In this document: piece by piece, positions 9,502 through 19,189 of the stretch | Layout: each line of letters begins with the position of its first letter | Position numbering within the stretch: position 1 is the first letter of the stretch | DNA from: Maricaulis salignorans | GTDB lineage: Bacteria > Pseudomonadota > Alphaproteobacteria > Caulobacterales > Aquidulcibacteraceae | Assembly (NCBI GenBank): GCA_945891505.1 | Contig: CAMDDL010000007.1 | Coordinates: 1 to 64,000 of the forward strand | DNA: 64,000 bases | Direction of reading: 5' to 3' | Translations under genes and position numbers: made by a program | Notes under the pieces: model-generated | The model's input: the letters and a program-made list of their open reading frames with translations, nothing else | What the model was told of the DNA's origin: nothing | Databases searched by the model: none

Positions 9502-12213
9502 ATGAATATACACACAGAATCACGCCTCGGCGTGTCGCGCGCTCGCTTGTTGGCTGGCGCAGTATCTTCGGTTGCCCTGTTGGCAGCTATGAGCGGGACA
9601 GCCCATGCACAAGCGGCTTCCACCACTGAAGCTTCCGACAAGGATGTCGAAACCATCGTGGTTGTCGGTATCCGTCGCGGTATCGAAAACTCTATCAACG
9701 CTAAGAAAACTTTGGGCGTCATCGCCGAAGTCGTCTCGGCTGAAGACATTGGCAAGCTGCCAGACGTCTCCATCGCAGAATCCTTGGCTCGCTTGCCAGG
9801 TGTGGCCGCGCAACGGATCGACGGTCGCGCTTCGCAATTGTCCGTCCGCGGCCTTGGCCCAGACTACACCACCACCCTGTTGAACGGCCGCGAGCAAGTC
9901 TCGGTTGGCGACAACCGCGGTGTTGAGTTCGACCAATATCCATCTGAATTGCTGGGTGGTGCTGCCGTCTACAAAACCCCAACCGCGACCCTGTTGGCAC
10001 AAGGTGTCGCCGGTACGGTTGATCTGCAAACCATTCGCCCGCTGAAGTTTGGCCGTCGCCAATTCGCCGTTGGTGCGCGTTATGAGCAAAACGATCTGGG
10101 CGCTTTGAACGCTGGTACTTCGGAGTCCGGCAACCGCTTCTCGCTCGCTTACATCGACCAATTCATGGACGGTAAGCTGGGTGTGGCATTGGGCTATGCC
10201 CACATGGAATCGCCTTATCAGTCGAACCGCTATGAAGCTTGGGGCTATCCAACCAATGGCGCAAACTTCATCATTGGCGGTGTGAAGCCTTATGCTCTGT
10301 CGGGTAACATTACCCGCGATGGCTATATGGGTGTGATCGAGTTTCAGCCATCTGAAACTTTGACCCTGTCTTTGGACGGCTACTACTCGAAGTTCAATGA
10401 CGATCAAATCTTGCGCGGCATCGAGCTGCCACTTTGGTGGTCGGGTGCTCAATTGCAGCCAGGCGCAGTCATCACCAACGGTATAACCACCTCCGGCCAA
10501 TTCAACGGCGTGAAGGGCATCATCCGCAACGACATTCGCGCGCGTGAAGCCGATCTGGCTGCTTTGGCTGGTAAGGTTGAGTGGCAGATGAGCCCGAAAG
10601 ACTCAGTCGTATTTGATCTCAGCTGGTCAAAAGGTGATCGCACCGACACAGACATTGAATCCTACTCCGGTACGGGTCGTGGTTCAGCCGGCGCAACTGA
10701 CAATCTGGCATTTACAACCGCTGAAGCTGGCCGCTTGGTGTTCAAGCCAAGCCTGAACTATGGCGATTACAACACCATCAGCCTGACCGATCCAGGTGGC
10801 TGGGGCCAAGCTGGCTATTACAAGGCACCAGGTACGGTTGACGAACTGAACACGCTGAAGATCGCTGCAAAGCACGAGTTCGACGGCGACAAGGCGATCA
10901 AGTCGGTAGACTATGGCATCGGCTATTCGGATCGCAGCAAAGAAAAGACCGTGAATGAGTGGTTCTTGGACTTGGCTGGTGGTGCAAACAGCGTCGCTAT
11001 CCCAACTTCGGCTCGCGTCGGTCAAACCAACCTCTCTTGGTTGGGCTTGGGCAATGTCGTCAGCTATGACCCACGTGGCTTCTTGGGCACCATCTACTCG
11101 CTGCGTCCAAACACCGCTGCAGATGTTGCGATCAAGAGCTGGTTGGTTGAAGAAACCCTCATTACCGCATTTGCGAAATTCAATGTCGACACCGAAGTTG
11201 GCAGCGTGCCTCTGACAGGTGATTTCGGCGTCCAAGTCGTGAATACCGATCAAAGCTCGACCGCTCGCGGCCGCAGCAACTCAACCGCAACCTTGGTCAC
11301 CAAGACCGAAGGCACCGACTACACCCATGTTCTGCCTAGCATGAACTTGGCCTTCGCTTTGGACAATGATGCGAAAATCCGCGTTGCTGTAGCTCGCACG
11401 ATGTCGCGTCCTCGTATGGACCAGATGAATGCTGCCTTTAGCTACAGCTATGATAGCTCGATCGTTCCAAACCGCGGCACACGCTGGTTCCAAAACTCAG
11501 GCAACCCATTGCTTGAGCCGATCTTGGCCCAAGCCGTCGACGTCAGCTATGAAAAGTACTTTGGTCGTCGTGCGTACTTCGCCGTCGCTGGCTTCTACAA
11601 GAACTTGGAATCCTGGATCGTCGACAACGTTGAACGTCCATTCGATGCAACCGGCCTAATTGTGCCAACCGGCGCGCCGCCAAGCCCAACCAACATTGGT
11701 ATTGCAAGCTCGCCAGGCAATGTGAAGGGTGGTTTCATTCGGGGTCTCGAATTCACAGCTTCGTTCCCGTTCGATCAGTTTGTGCCAGCTCTGGAAGGCT
11801 TTGGTGCAAACTTCAGCGCGACCTATAATGACAGCAGCATCAAGCCAATCGCTGGCCAGCCTGCAACCAAGGTACCTGGTCTGTCTGAAAAGATCTTCAA
11901 CACCTCGGTCTATTACGAGCGTTATGGCTTCCAAGCCCGCTTGAGCAACCGCTATCGTTCGGACTTCACCGGTTCGGTCGTGGCGTTTGGCGCCAACTTG
12001 GAAACCCGCAGCATTCAAGCTGAATCGGTTCTAGATGGCCAGATTGGTTACACCTTCCAATCAGGTCCATTGAACAATCTGTCGGTTCTGTTCCAAGTCA
12101 ACAACATGACCGACGAGCCATTCACCACCCTCATCAACGACGATGAGCGCCTGGTGAAGGACTACCAAGAATATGGTCGCACTTTCTTGGTTGGTGTGAA
12201 CTACAAGTTCTGA
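9502..12213 (+). CDS. TonB-dependent receptor, Xanthomonas/Caulobacter type
   Basis: A 903-residue outer-membrane active transporter. It begins with a signal peptide ending at about AHAQA (residue 38), followed by a TonB-box-like ETIVVVGIR and a plug domain (ISAEDIGKLPD-type segment VSAEDIGKLPD, then RLPGVAAQR, VRGLGPDY, LNGRE). A 22-strand barrel follows, ending in the terminal strand EYGRTFLVGVNYKF with the C-terminal Phe. The plug and ending match the large family annotated as TonB-Xanth-Caul receptors, many of which import glycans. Its neighbours (exported GH13 enzyme, halogenases) suggest an alpha-glucan or maltodextrin substrate, by analogy with Caulobacter MalA; this is inferred. Codon choice differs from its neighbours (Pro nearly always CCA, Gly often GGT), as expected of a very highly expressed gene. 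A terminator follows immediately. Confidence 0.93.
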   Translation: MNIHTESRLGVSRARLLAGAVSSVALLAAMSGTAHAQAASTTEASDKDVETIVVVGIRRGIENSINAKKTLGVIAEVVSAEDIGKLPDVSIAESLARLPGVAAQRIDGRASQLSVRGLGPDYTTTLLNGREQVSVGDNRGVEFDQYPSELLGGAAVYKTPTATLLAQGVAGTVDLQTIRPLKFGRRQFAVGARYEQNDLGALNAGTSESGNRFSLAYIDQFMDGKLGVALGYAHMESPYQSNRYEAWGYPTNGANFIIGGVKPYALSGNITRDGYMGVIEFQPSETLTLSLDGYYSKFNDDQILRGIELPLWWSGAQLQPGAVITNGITTSGQFNGVKGIIRNDIRAREADLAALAGKVEWQMSPKDSVVFDLSWSKGDRTDTDIESYSGTGRGSAGATDNLAFTTAEAGRLVFKPSLNYGDYNTISLTDPGGWGQAGYYKAPGTVDELNTLKIAAKHEFDGDKAIKSVDYGIGYSDRSKEKTVNEWFLDLAGGANSVAIPTSARVGQTNLSWLGLGNVVSYDPRGFLGTIYSLRPNTAADVAIKSWLVEETLITAFAKFNVDTEVGSVPLTGDFGVQVVNTDQSSTARGRSNSTATLVTKTEGTDYTHVLPSMNLAFALDNDAKIRVAVARTMSRPRMDQMNAAFSYSYDSSIVPNRGTRWFQNSGNPLLEPILAQAVDVSYEKYFGRRAYFAVAGFYKNLESWIVDNVERPFDATGLIVPTGAPPSPTNIGIASSPGNVKGGFIRGLEFTASFPFDQFVPALEGFGANFSATYNDSSIKPIAGQPATKVPGLSEKIFNTSVYYERYGFQARLSNRYRSDFTGSVVAFGANLETRSIQAESVLDGQIGYTFQSGPLNNLSVLFQVNNMTDEPFTTLINDDERLVKDYQEYGRTFLVGVNYKF

Positions 12214-12236
12214 TCTTGAGGGATCGGTAACCCCAT

Positions 12237-12268
12237 AACCCCCGTCGGCCTGCGCTGGCGGGGGTTTT
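12237..12268 (+). terminator. rho-independent terminator after the TonB receptor
   Basis: AACCCCCG pairs with CGGGGGTT around a 14-base loop, followed by a run of T. It begins 24 bases after the receptor stop and 70 bases before the second halogenase, so most receptor transcripts should end here and the downstream genes would get less read-through. Confidence 0.88.
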
Positions 12269-12337
12269 CTATGTTGTGATTTGCCCCTGCCCGCGGCCTA
12301 TGTCAGGCACGTGTCTGTGGGGCGAGGAGAACTAGGT

Positions 12338-13846
12338 TTGGAACCTCAGGCTGTTGAGAAAATTGTGATTGTGGGTGGCGGTACCGCTGGCTGGATGACA
12401 GCCAGTGCACTGTCAAAAGTCTTGGGTCCACGCGTCACTATTCGCCTGATTGAAAGCGAAGAGATCGGTACCGTCGGAGTAGGCGAGGCCACCATCCCGC
12501 AGATCAATATCTTCAATTCGATCCTTGGCATTGATGAAAATGATTTCGTCGCCAAGACCAATGGTACGTTCAAGCTGGGGATTGAGTTCGTCAATTGGCA
12601 CCGTCAGGGCGAGCGCTATATGCATGCCTTTGGTGGTCTCGGGCGTAACCTCGGCTTTGTGCCTTTCCATCATTACTGGATGCGGCAGAACCTCTCCGGC
12701 AAAGAAACCTCGCTTTGGGATTATTCGGCAGCAACCAAGGCGGCTTATTCGAACAAGTTTGATCGGCTCGAGCGCTTAGGGGCCTCCCCCCTACCCGGCC
12801 CGACCTGGGCCTTTCAATTTGATGCCGGTCTCTATGCCCGCTATTTGCGTGGCTATTCCGAATATCACGGGGTGAAACGAACCGAGGGCAAGGTGCGCTC
12901 CGTAGAGCTTGATGGCCTCTCTGGCTTTATCCAATCCGTAACGCTGGAAAGCGGCGAGGTCGTGTCTGGCGACCTCTTCGTGGATTGCTCTGGCTTTCGC
13001 GGCCTCTTGATCGAAGGGGCGCTGGAGACGGGTTATGAGGATTGGTCGAATTTCCTCCCCTGTGACCGTGCCCTCGCCGTGCCATGTGAATCCGTTTCGC
13101 CATTGACGCCTTACACGCGCGCGACGGCCCGTCACGCGGGCTGGCAATGGCGGATTCCTTTGCAGCACCGGATTGGCAATGGCCATGTCTATTGCAGTTC
13201 CTTCACCAGCGATGAGGAAGCTGAGCGGGTCCTGATGTCCAATCTCGACGGCAAGCCGTTAGCTGATCCAAGACCGTTGAAGTTTGTTACAGGCCGCCGC
13301 AAGAAATTATGGAACAAGAATTGTATTGCGGTCGGGCTTGCCAGCGGCTTTATGGAACCTCTGGAATCCACCTCGATCCATCTGATCCAATCCGCGGTAA
13401 GCCGCCTCATCACCCTTTTCCCAACGAAGGCCTGCGACACGGTTTTGAGCGATGAATATAATCAGCAAGCGATTGAGGAATACGCGCTGATCCGCGACTT
13501 TTTGATCTTGCACTATCACGCCAATGAACGCACCGACTCGCCCTTCTGGCTGCATTGCCAAAATATGGCGATCCCCGACAGCCTGAGCCATAAGATTGAG
13601 CTTTTCCGTAAAACCGGGCGGATCGAGCGGCGGGCTAATGATTTGTTTGCCGAACCAAGCTGGCTGCAAGTCCTGATCGGGCAAGGTATTCGCCCTGAAA
13701 GCTATCATGCTCTCGCGCGTGATCTATCGGACGAGGATCTCGACGGCTTCTTGGGCAATGTTTCCACGATTATTGCGAAGGCCGTAGATCAGATGCCAAG
13801 CCACGAAGACTTCATTGCCCGCAATTGCCGGGCACCCGCCACCTAA
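12338..13846 (+). CDS. tryptophan 7-halogenase family flavoprotein (copy 2)
   Basis: About 502 residues and a clear paralogue of copy 1: VGGGTAGWM at 12-20, GVGEATIP, active-site lysine at about residue 79 (TFKLGIEF), WQWRIP, and LESTSIHLIQ. All residues required for flavin halogenase chemistry appear intact. I chose the TTG at 12338 because GAGGAGA stands just before it; a longer frame begins with TTG at 12281, inside the terminator region, and is unlikely. The gene stands between the TonB receptor and the exported GH13 enzyme on the same strand. The biological role of these glycan-locus halogenases is not established. Confidence 0.9.
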   Translation: MEPQAVEKIVIVGGGTAGWMTASALSKVLGPRVTIRLIESEEIGTVGVGEATIPQINIFNSILGIDENDFVAKTNGTFKLGIEFVNWHRQGERYMHAFGGLGRNLGFVPFHHYWMRQNLSGKETSLWDYSAATKAAYSNKFDRLERLGASPLPGPTWAFQFDAGLYARYLRGYSEYHGVKRTEGKVRSVELDGLSGFIQSVTLESGEVVSGDLFVDCSGFRGLLIEGALETGYEDWSNFLPCDRALAVPCESVSPLTPYTRATARHAGWQWRIPLQHRIGNGHVYCSSFTSDEEAERVLMSNLDGKPLADPRPLKFVTGRRKKLWNKNCIAVGLASGFMEPLESTSIHLIQSAVSRLITLFPTKACDTVLSDEYNQQAIEEYALIRDFLILHYHANERTDSPFWLHCQNMAIPDSLSHKIELFRKTGRIERRANDLFAEPSWLQVLIGQGIRPESYHALARDLSDEDLDGFLGNVSTIIAKAVDQMPSHEDFIARNCRAPAT

Positions 13847-13895
13847 GTCCATCGTCCGTACCCCACACGATTTTAGAGTTTAAAGGATCAGCACC

Positions 13896-16289
13896 ATGTT
13901 CGGCCCATCTCTCAAAAAAAGTCTCTGGATTGGTCTCGGCTGTCTCTTGGGCGTGCTGGCTACACCGGTTCTCAGCCAGGAAGCGGAGAAGCCCAGCTTG
14001 CGGGCGGAACTTGCTGGCCCATCGGCCATCTGGTTGCACCTCGAAGGGGCCGAGCGCACCTTTAATCCCGCCGATTGGCGCTTGCTGGACCAAGCCAACA
14101 AGGAAGTGGCCATCGCCACCATTCTGCCCAATGATCTTGAGACCGCCCTTTTGGTTCCGGCCCAGCCGATTGATATGCGTGCGTCTTACCGTCTGGAGCT
14201 AAAGGCAAAGGGCATCAGCGCCCGTGTTCGGCCGGACGCGTGGTTCCGCACGCTCTATTCGCCCAAGCCCTTAGGGGCCAATATCGCGGCTGACGGTCAG
14301 TCGACGCAGTTTGCAATCTTCTCCCCGCGCGCCGAGAAGGTGCGCCTCTATCTCTATGATCAGGCGGACGCCAAGCCCGAAGCGGCGAAGCGCGTGGTCG
14401 ACATGGTGCGTGATGAGTCCGGGCTTTGGGAGGCCAAGCTAGACGGCAATCTAACGGGTAGCTTTTACGATTTCACCGTGCATGGAACGCCCGGACCCGG
14501 CCGATATTTTTATGAAACCAACCCGGTCCATATCTCTGACCCCTATGCACGCGCCAATGCGGAGTCATATGGGAAAAGTCGGGTGATGGCGAAAACAACA
14601 CCTGCGACGCCCCTCGCCAAAGGTCGTCCAAAAATGGAAGATGTGTTGGCTTATGAAGTTCATATCGAAGACTTCACACGCCAATTGCCGGTCGCCGACG
14701 ACTTAAAAGGCACCATCCCGGCCTTCACCGTGCCGGGCCTGCGCAGCAAAACTGGGCAGAAGATTGGCTTTGATCACATCGTGGATTTGGGCGTGAATGT
14801 CGTCCATCTGCTGCCGATGCAGGAATTCCTGCATTACCCGAAACCCGAATGGCAGGCAGCCTTTGGCAATGATCCAGAGATGAAGCGCTTAGGCGTTGCC
14901 GACCTCAGCTATGAGTGGGGCTATCGCACGACCCATGCCTTTGCGATTGAAAACACCTATCGGAAAAAGGGCACCGACTTTGGGGCGGAGCGTGAGCAAT
15001 TCCGCGATCTCGTCCAAGCTTTCCATGATCGCGGGATTGCCGTGATCGTGGATATCGTCCCCAACCATACTGGCGAGAATATGGATGGCCGCAATATGCT
15101 GTTCAATTTTAACGTGCTGGACCGTGACTATTACTACCGCACCAGCGATGCAGGTCAGCATATTGGCGTCTTTGGCAATGAGGTGAAGACCGAGGATCGC
15201 CCAATGACCCAGCGTTGGATCATCGATCAAGCCAAGTCCTTGATTGACGAGTTTGGCATTGACGGGTTCCGCATCGACTTGGCAGGTCAGATCGACGAGC
15301 AGACCTTGATCGCGCTTCGAAAGGCCGTCGGGGATGATGTTATCATTTATGGCGAACCCTGGATCGATGTCTCCGACCCAATCGTACGCGCCAATCCCGA
15401 TTGGGATTGGTACAAAGAAGATGCGCCAATCACCTTCTTCCAAGATGATACCCGCAATGCCTTAGTCGGCTCCCCTTTCCGCTTGCAGGATAAGGCCACA
15501 GATCGCGGCTATGCTGGGGGCAATGCCAGCCAACGCAGCCAAGCAATGCTGGCCATCGCCAATGGGTGGAAAGAAGAAGCGCAATCGACCAATCGCGGCA
15601 TCAATTATACCGACATCCACGACAATTGGACCTTGGCGGACCGCTTTGCTGTCAAAGATTGGAACGGCTTAGAGGGTGTTGAAGAAGGCCCGTACCGCGT
15701 GGCAGCGGGTCTCCTCTTGACCAGCCTTGGACCAATTGTTCTTCACGGTGGCTCTGAGATGCTACGCTCGAAGGGGATGGTGGGCACCGAAGAAATCATC
15801 CGCGAGACCGCCACGGGCCCGATTTACTTCAAAGGCCGGCAAGACACCTATAACGTCCGTACACCGAATGAATTTGTCTGGTCAGACCTAGACCGCTCCA
15901 AGAAAAATGGTGCGCCAAATGATTTTGTTGCCATGAACCAATGGTGGCGGGGTTTAATTGCTTTCCGCAATAGTGACATGGGCCGCGTGTTCCGCACCGC
16001 CAAAGCACCTGCGCCTGACTATATTGAATGGATCACGCCAGAAGACCAAAATCTCTTGGGGTATGTAGTGGATCAGAAAATTCTGGTCTTGACCAATATT
16101 GGGCCCAAAGCCGCCACCTTCTCGTCGGTGCAATTGCCTGCTGGACGCTGGCAGAAAATCGCTGACGGCCAAAGAATAGACCATATCAAAGGCGTACGGG
16201 GCAAGGATGCTAAACTTGTCGGTGGTCAAAGCCTTACGCTCGACAGCCCCGCTCAAACCCTCCAAATCTGGGTACGTCAGACAGACTGA
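13896..16289 (+). CDS. exported GH13 alpha-glucan debranching enzyme (pullulanase-like)
   Basis: 797 residues with a signal peptide (hydrophobic residues 9-25, likely cleavage after VLS at 27), so a periplasmic or secreted enzyme. An N-terminal beta-sandwich (CBM48-like, about 110-220) precedes the GH13 barrel. The four GH13 regions are visible: DIVPNHTGEN (about 383), GFRIDLAGQ with the nucleophile Asp (about 457), IYGEPW with the acid Glu (about 485) and DIHDNW with the transition-state Asp. The CBM48-like module and the EVHIEDFTR entry are typical of pullulanase/isoamylase-type alpha-1,6-glucosidases, so I expect it to open branch points. The exact linkage is an inference. AAAGGA precedes the ATG. 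It sits 12 bases before the esterase gene. Confidence 0.85.
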   Translation: MFGPSLKKSLWIGLGCLLGVLATPVLSQEAEKPSLRAELAGPSAIWLHLEGAERTFNPADWRLLDQANKEVAIATILPNDLETALLVPAQPIDMRASYRLELKAKGISARVRPDAWFRTLYSPKPLGANIAADGQSTQFAIFSPRAEKVRLYLYDQADAKPEAAKRVVDMVRDESGLWEAKLDGNLTGSFYDFTVHGTPGPGRYFYETNPVHISDPYARANAESYGKSRVMAKTTPATPLAKGRPKMEDVLAYEVHIEDFTRQLPVADDLKGTIPAFTVPGLRSKTGQKIGFDHIVDLGVNVVHLLPMQEFLHYPKPEWQAAFGNDPEMKRLGVADLSYEWGYRTTHAFAIENTYRKKGTDFGAEREQFRDLVQAFHDRGIAVIVDIVPNHTGENMDGRNMLFNFNVLDRDYYYRTSDAGQHIGVFGNEVKTEDRPMTQRWIIDQAKSLIDEFGIDGFRIDLAGQIDEQTLIALRKAVGDDVIIYGEPWIDVSDPIVRANPDWDWYKEDAPITFFQDDTRNALVGSPFRLQDKATDRGYAGGNASQRSQAMLAIANGWKEEAQSTNRGINYTDIHDNWTLADRFAVKDWNGLEGVEEGPYRVAAGLLLTSLGPIVLHGGSEMLRSKGMVGTEEIIRETATGPIYFKGRQDTYNVRTPNEFVWSDLDRSKKNGAPNDFVAMNQWWRGLIAFRNSDMGRVFRTAKAPAPDYIEWITPEDQNLLGYVVDQKILVLTNIGPKAATFSSVQLPAGRWQKIADGQRIDHIKGVRGKDAKLVGGQSLTLDSPAQTLQIWVRQTD

Positions 16290-16301
16290 AAGGATGTAAC
16301 A

Positions 16302-17225
16302 ATGGATCGTCGAACACTGATTGCTGCGACAAGCGGGCTGATGGCCTCAGCCTTTGTCCCTAATCCATCTGATGCCAGCGAGGCTATGATCGTCCGCTAT
16401 GAAGCCATGCCGAGCCGGTTCACCGGCGCACGCACTGTTAGCGTCTGGCTGCCAGCAGATTATGGCAAGACCAAGCGCCGCTATCCTGTCCTTTACATGC
16501 ATGACGGCCAAAACATTTTTGGCGCAAGCACCGCCTTTGGTGGGCAGTCCTGGCGGGTCGATCTGGCGATGGAAGCGCGCCACCGCGCGGTTCCTGGTAG
16601 CGACGCCATTGTGGTTGGGGTGTGGAATACATCGACACGACGGCAAGACTTTTCGCCCGCAGGTGTTGAAGCGGCTATGGATGACAAGCTTCGTGCACGG
16701 ACAGCCGAGGAGCATGGCGGGCCTGCCCTCAGTGACGGCTATCTGCGCTTCTTGGTCGACGAACTAAAGCCAATGATTGACCGCGATTATCGTACAAAGC
16801 CGAGCAAGGGCTCGACCTATATCATGGGGTCGAGCATGGGCGGGCTGATTTCGCTTTACGGAATCTGCGAGTACCCCCACGTCTTCGGCGCAGCAGGCTG
16901 TCTCTCAACCCATTGGCCGCTTTTGAGTGCTGCAGAAAGCTATAGCAAGCCAGACCTCGAAACCCCGGCAATGATCCAAGCCTTTGCGACTTACCTGAAG
17001 CGCAAGTTACCAAAGCCCGGCCAGAACAAGATTTGGATGGATCATGGCACGATCAATCTGGATAGCTTCTACCAGCCGTATCAAATAGCGATGGATGAGG
17101 TGTTTAAGGAGCTGGGCTGGCAGGAAGGCAAAGACTTCGAAAGCCGAGTCTATGAAGGTGCAGACCACAATGAGGCATCCTGGCGGGTGCGACTGCATGA
17201 ACCGCTCGCGTTCCTGATGGGCTGA
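16302..17225 (+). CDS. exported esterase, alpha/beta hydrolase (esterase D / enterochelin esterase-like)
   Basis: 307 residues starting with a signal-like segment (MDRRTLIAATSGLMASAF), Tat-like because of the Arg-Arg close to the start. The core shows YPVLYMHDGQNIF, the nucleophile GSSMGGL (Ser near residue 180) and a late His (EGADHNEASWR), the arrangement of the esterase-D/Fes group. Related enzymes in glycan loci remove acyl groups from polysaccharides or act on feruloyl esters; here the role beside the debranching enzyme is unknown. It ends the TonB receptor cluster. Confidence 0.85.
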   Translation: MDRRTLIAATSGLMASAFVPNPSDASEAMIVRYEAMPSRFTGARTVSVWLPADYGKTKRRYPVLYMHDGQNIFGASTAFGGQSWRVDLAMEARHRAVPGSDAIVVGVWNTSTRRQDFSPAGVEAAMDDKLRARTAEEHGGPALSDGYLRFLVDELKPMIDRDYRTKPSKGSTYIMGSSMGGLISLYGICEYPHVFGAAGCLSTHWPLLSAAESYSKPDLETPAMIQAFATYLKRKLPKPGQNKIWMDHGTINLDSFYQPYQIAMDEVFKELGWQEGKDFESRVYEGADHNEASWRVRLHEPLAFLMG

Positions 17226-17339
17226 CCCATTAAGCTTCACGGTATCTTTTGCTGCGAGCCGTGGGGGTACGCCTTCCCAAGCCTGATAAATGCAATATGC
17301 TCACCTTAATCAAAATTGAAAAAGGGGAGCGAAGCGCCA

Positions 17340-18236
17340 ATGGACACTGAAAAACTGATGTTCCGTGCCGGCCTGATGGCTGGTGAACGAATTCTGGTAA
17401 CAGGTGGTGGCACGGGCCTTGGCAAGGAAATGGCGGAATCCTTCCTCGCACTTGGCGCAACGGTCTATATTCTCGGTCGCCGCGGGGCTGTACTTGAAGA
17501 GACACGCGATGAGTTGATGGGCCGTCATGGCGGCAAAGTCGTCGCCCTGCCATGTGACATTCGTAATGCCGAAGCGATCCGTGAAGCCATTGACCTAATT
17601 TGGGCCGACGGTGGCGCGCTGACGGGCTTGGTCAATAACGCAGCGGGAAACTTCATCTCTAAGACCGAAGACCTCTCGCCACGCGCCTTTGATGCCATCG
17701 CCAATATCGTCTTCCGCGGCACCTTTTATATGACTTTGGATATCGGCAAACGCTGGATTGCAGAGGGCAAAAAGGGCAATGTGATCAACATCCTCACCAC
17801 GTGGGTATGGAATGGTTCGGCGTTTACGGTCCCGTCGGCGATGTCTAAATCTGGCGTTCGTGCCATGGCAGAATCCCTTGCCGTAGAATGGGGCCGCTAT
17901 GGCATTCGCTTCAACAACATCGCACCCGGCCCCTTCCCCACAAAGGGCATGACAGAGCGTCTGTCGCCCGGAGCCAGCATGGAAAGTGCAGAGCGCTCAG
18001 CAAACCCCATGGGCCGGGTTGGTGAAATGACCGAGCTTGCCAATCTAGCAGTGTTTCTAATGGCCAAGGGCGCGCATTATGTGAACGGCCAGACGATTGC
18101 GATTGATGGGGCAGCCTATCAAGCAACAGGTGGTAATTTCTCAGGCCTGCGCGCATGGGATGACGCACAGTGGGAAGCCGTGCGCACTATGATCAAGGCC
18201 AGCAACGACAAGGACAAGGCCGCACGCACCGTATGA
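17340..18236 (+). CDS. SDR oxidoreductase, 2,4-dienoyl-CoA reductase-like
   Basis: 298 residues of a classical short-chain dehydrogenase: nucleotide-binding LVTGGGTGLGKEM, NNAAGNF, and the segment SAMSKSGVRAMAESLAVEWG followed by RFNNIAPGPF. The usual YxxxK reads as SAMSK, with no catalytic Tyr at the normal place. This is the pattern of 2,4-dienoyl-CoA reductases, which use NADPH to reduce unsaturated acyl-CoA. The ATG at 17340 is preceded by GGGGAG; an upstream TTG at 17316 is in frame. Its stop overlaps the start of the nucleoside hydrolase by 4 bases, an odd pairing of fatty-acid and nucleoside salvage genes. Confidence 0.85.
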   Translation: MDTEKLMFRAGLMAGERILVTGGGTGLGKEMAESFLALGATVYILGRRGAVLEETRDELMGRHGGKVVALPCDIRNAEAIREAIDLIWADGGALTGLVNNAAGNFISKTEDLSPRAFDAIANIVFRGTFYMTLDIGKRWIAEGKKGNVINILTTWVWNGSAFTVPSAMSKSGVRAMAESLAVEWGRYGIRFNNIAPGPFPTKGMTERLSPGASMESAERSANPMGRVGEMTELANLAVFLMAKGAHYVNGQTIAIDGAAYQATGGNFSGLRAWDDAQWEAVRTMIKASNDKDKAARTV

Positions 18237-19189
18237 AGCCTATCCCGCTTATTCTCGATTGTGATCCCGGCGTCGATGACGCAGTGGCTCTGGCGCTCGC
18301 CTTTGGTGCGCGCGAGCGTCTGGATTTGCTCGGGATCACGACGACGGCTGGGAATGTCGACCTGACGAAAACCACAAGGAACGCCTGCCTGATCCGGCAA
18401 ATTATGGGTCGCGAAGACGTGCCTATCCACGCAGGCCTTGCCAAGCCTTTGCATCGGGAGCCCATCATTGCCGATGATTTTCATGGGCCAGAGGGCTTAG
18501 GCGATTATCCTGCAAAGCCTCCTAGTCTGGGGCCACAATCGACTGAAGCTATTTCATTCCTGATACAGACGATTTCGGCAGCTCCGGCTGGCACGATCAG
18601 CCTTGCGGTCACAGGGCCTCTAACCAATATCGCTTGCTTGATCCAACAGGCACCCGATACCGCTCGACGCCTCAGTCAAATCGTCCTGATGGGCGGGGCG
18701 AGACGTGAGGGCGGCAATATCACGGCCTCTGCCGAGTACAACATCTATTCTGACCCAGAGGCTGCCGATATCATTTTCAATAGCGGCTGTAACATCGTGG
18801 CTTTCGGCTTGGATGCTACCCACCAAGTGCGCGGCACCCCGGCTTGGGTGGAGGCAATTACGGGACTAAACACACCCGGTGCCAAGTTGGTCGCGGACAT
18901 GTTGGCCTTCTCGAACGCTTTGCCAGCCAATCTGATGGATACATCTGACCCAGACCTACCCGCTACGGGCGCACCTCTGCATGACCCATGCGTGATTGCT
19001 TATCTGCTGGCGCCAGAAGCCTTTTCGCTCCGCCCCTGTCGGATTGAAGTAGAGACCATGAGCACGCTGACCCGGGGGCACACAGCGGTTGAGTTCCGCA
19101 AGGCCGTAGCGGGGGAGTTCAATGCGAGCTGGGTTTCGAAAGCCAATCCAGATGCGGTCCTTTCCTTGCTGTTGAGGTATTTGGCATGA
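18233..19189 (+). CDS. inosine-uridine preferring nucleoside hydrolase
   Basis: 318 residues of the IunH family. The calcium-binding and catalytic cluster DCDPGVDDA is at residues 8-16, and the later region carries LTNIA, MGGA and the HDPCVIAYLL segment with the conserved His/Asp. It cleaves the N-glycosidic bond of ribonucleosides to give base and ribose. ATGA overlap with the gene before and with the ribokinase after (19186-19189) makes a tightly coupled set. Ribose released here can be phosphorylated by the next gene product. No signal peptide is seen, so it should act in the cytoplasm. Confidence 0.92.
   Translation: MKPIPLILDCDPGVDDAVALALAFGARERLDLLGITTTAGNVDLTKTTRNACLIRQIMGREDVPIHAGLAKPLHREPIIADDFHGPEGLGDYPAKPPSLGPQSTEAISFLIQTISAAPAGTISLAVTGPLTNIACLIQQAPDTARRLSQIVLMGGARREGGNITASAEYNIYSDPEAADIIFNSGCNIVAFGLDATHQVRGTPAWVEAITGLNTPGAKLVADMLAFSNALPANLMDTSDPDLPATGAPLHDPCVIAYLLAPEAFSLRPCRIEVETMSTLTRGHTAVEFRKAVAGEFNASWVSKANPDAVLSLLLRYLA

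Noticed and set aside
9520-10500. Long minus-strand open frame (326 codons) opposite the TonB receptor
   Set aside because: It lies wholly inside the strongly supported receptor gene, has no ribosome site and no recognisable domain; it follows from the receptor's codon bias.
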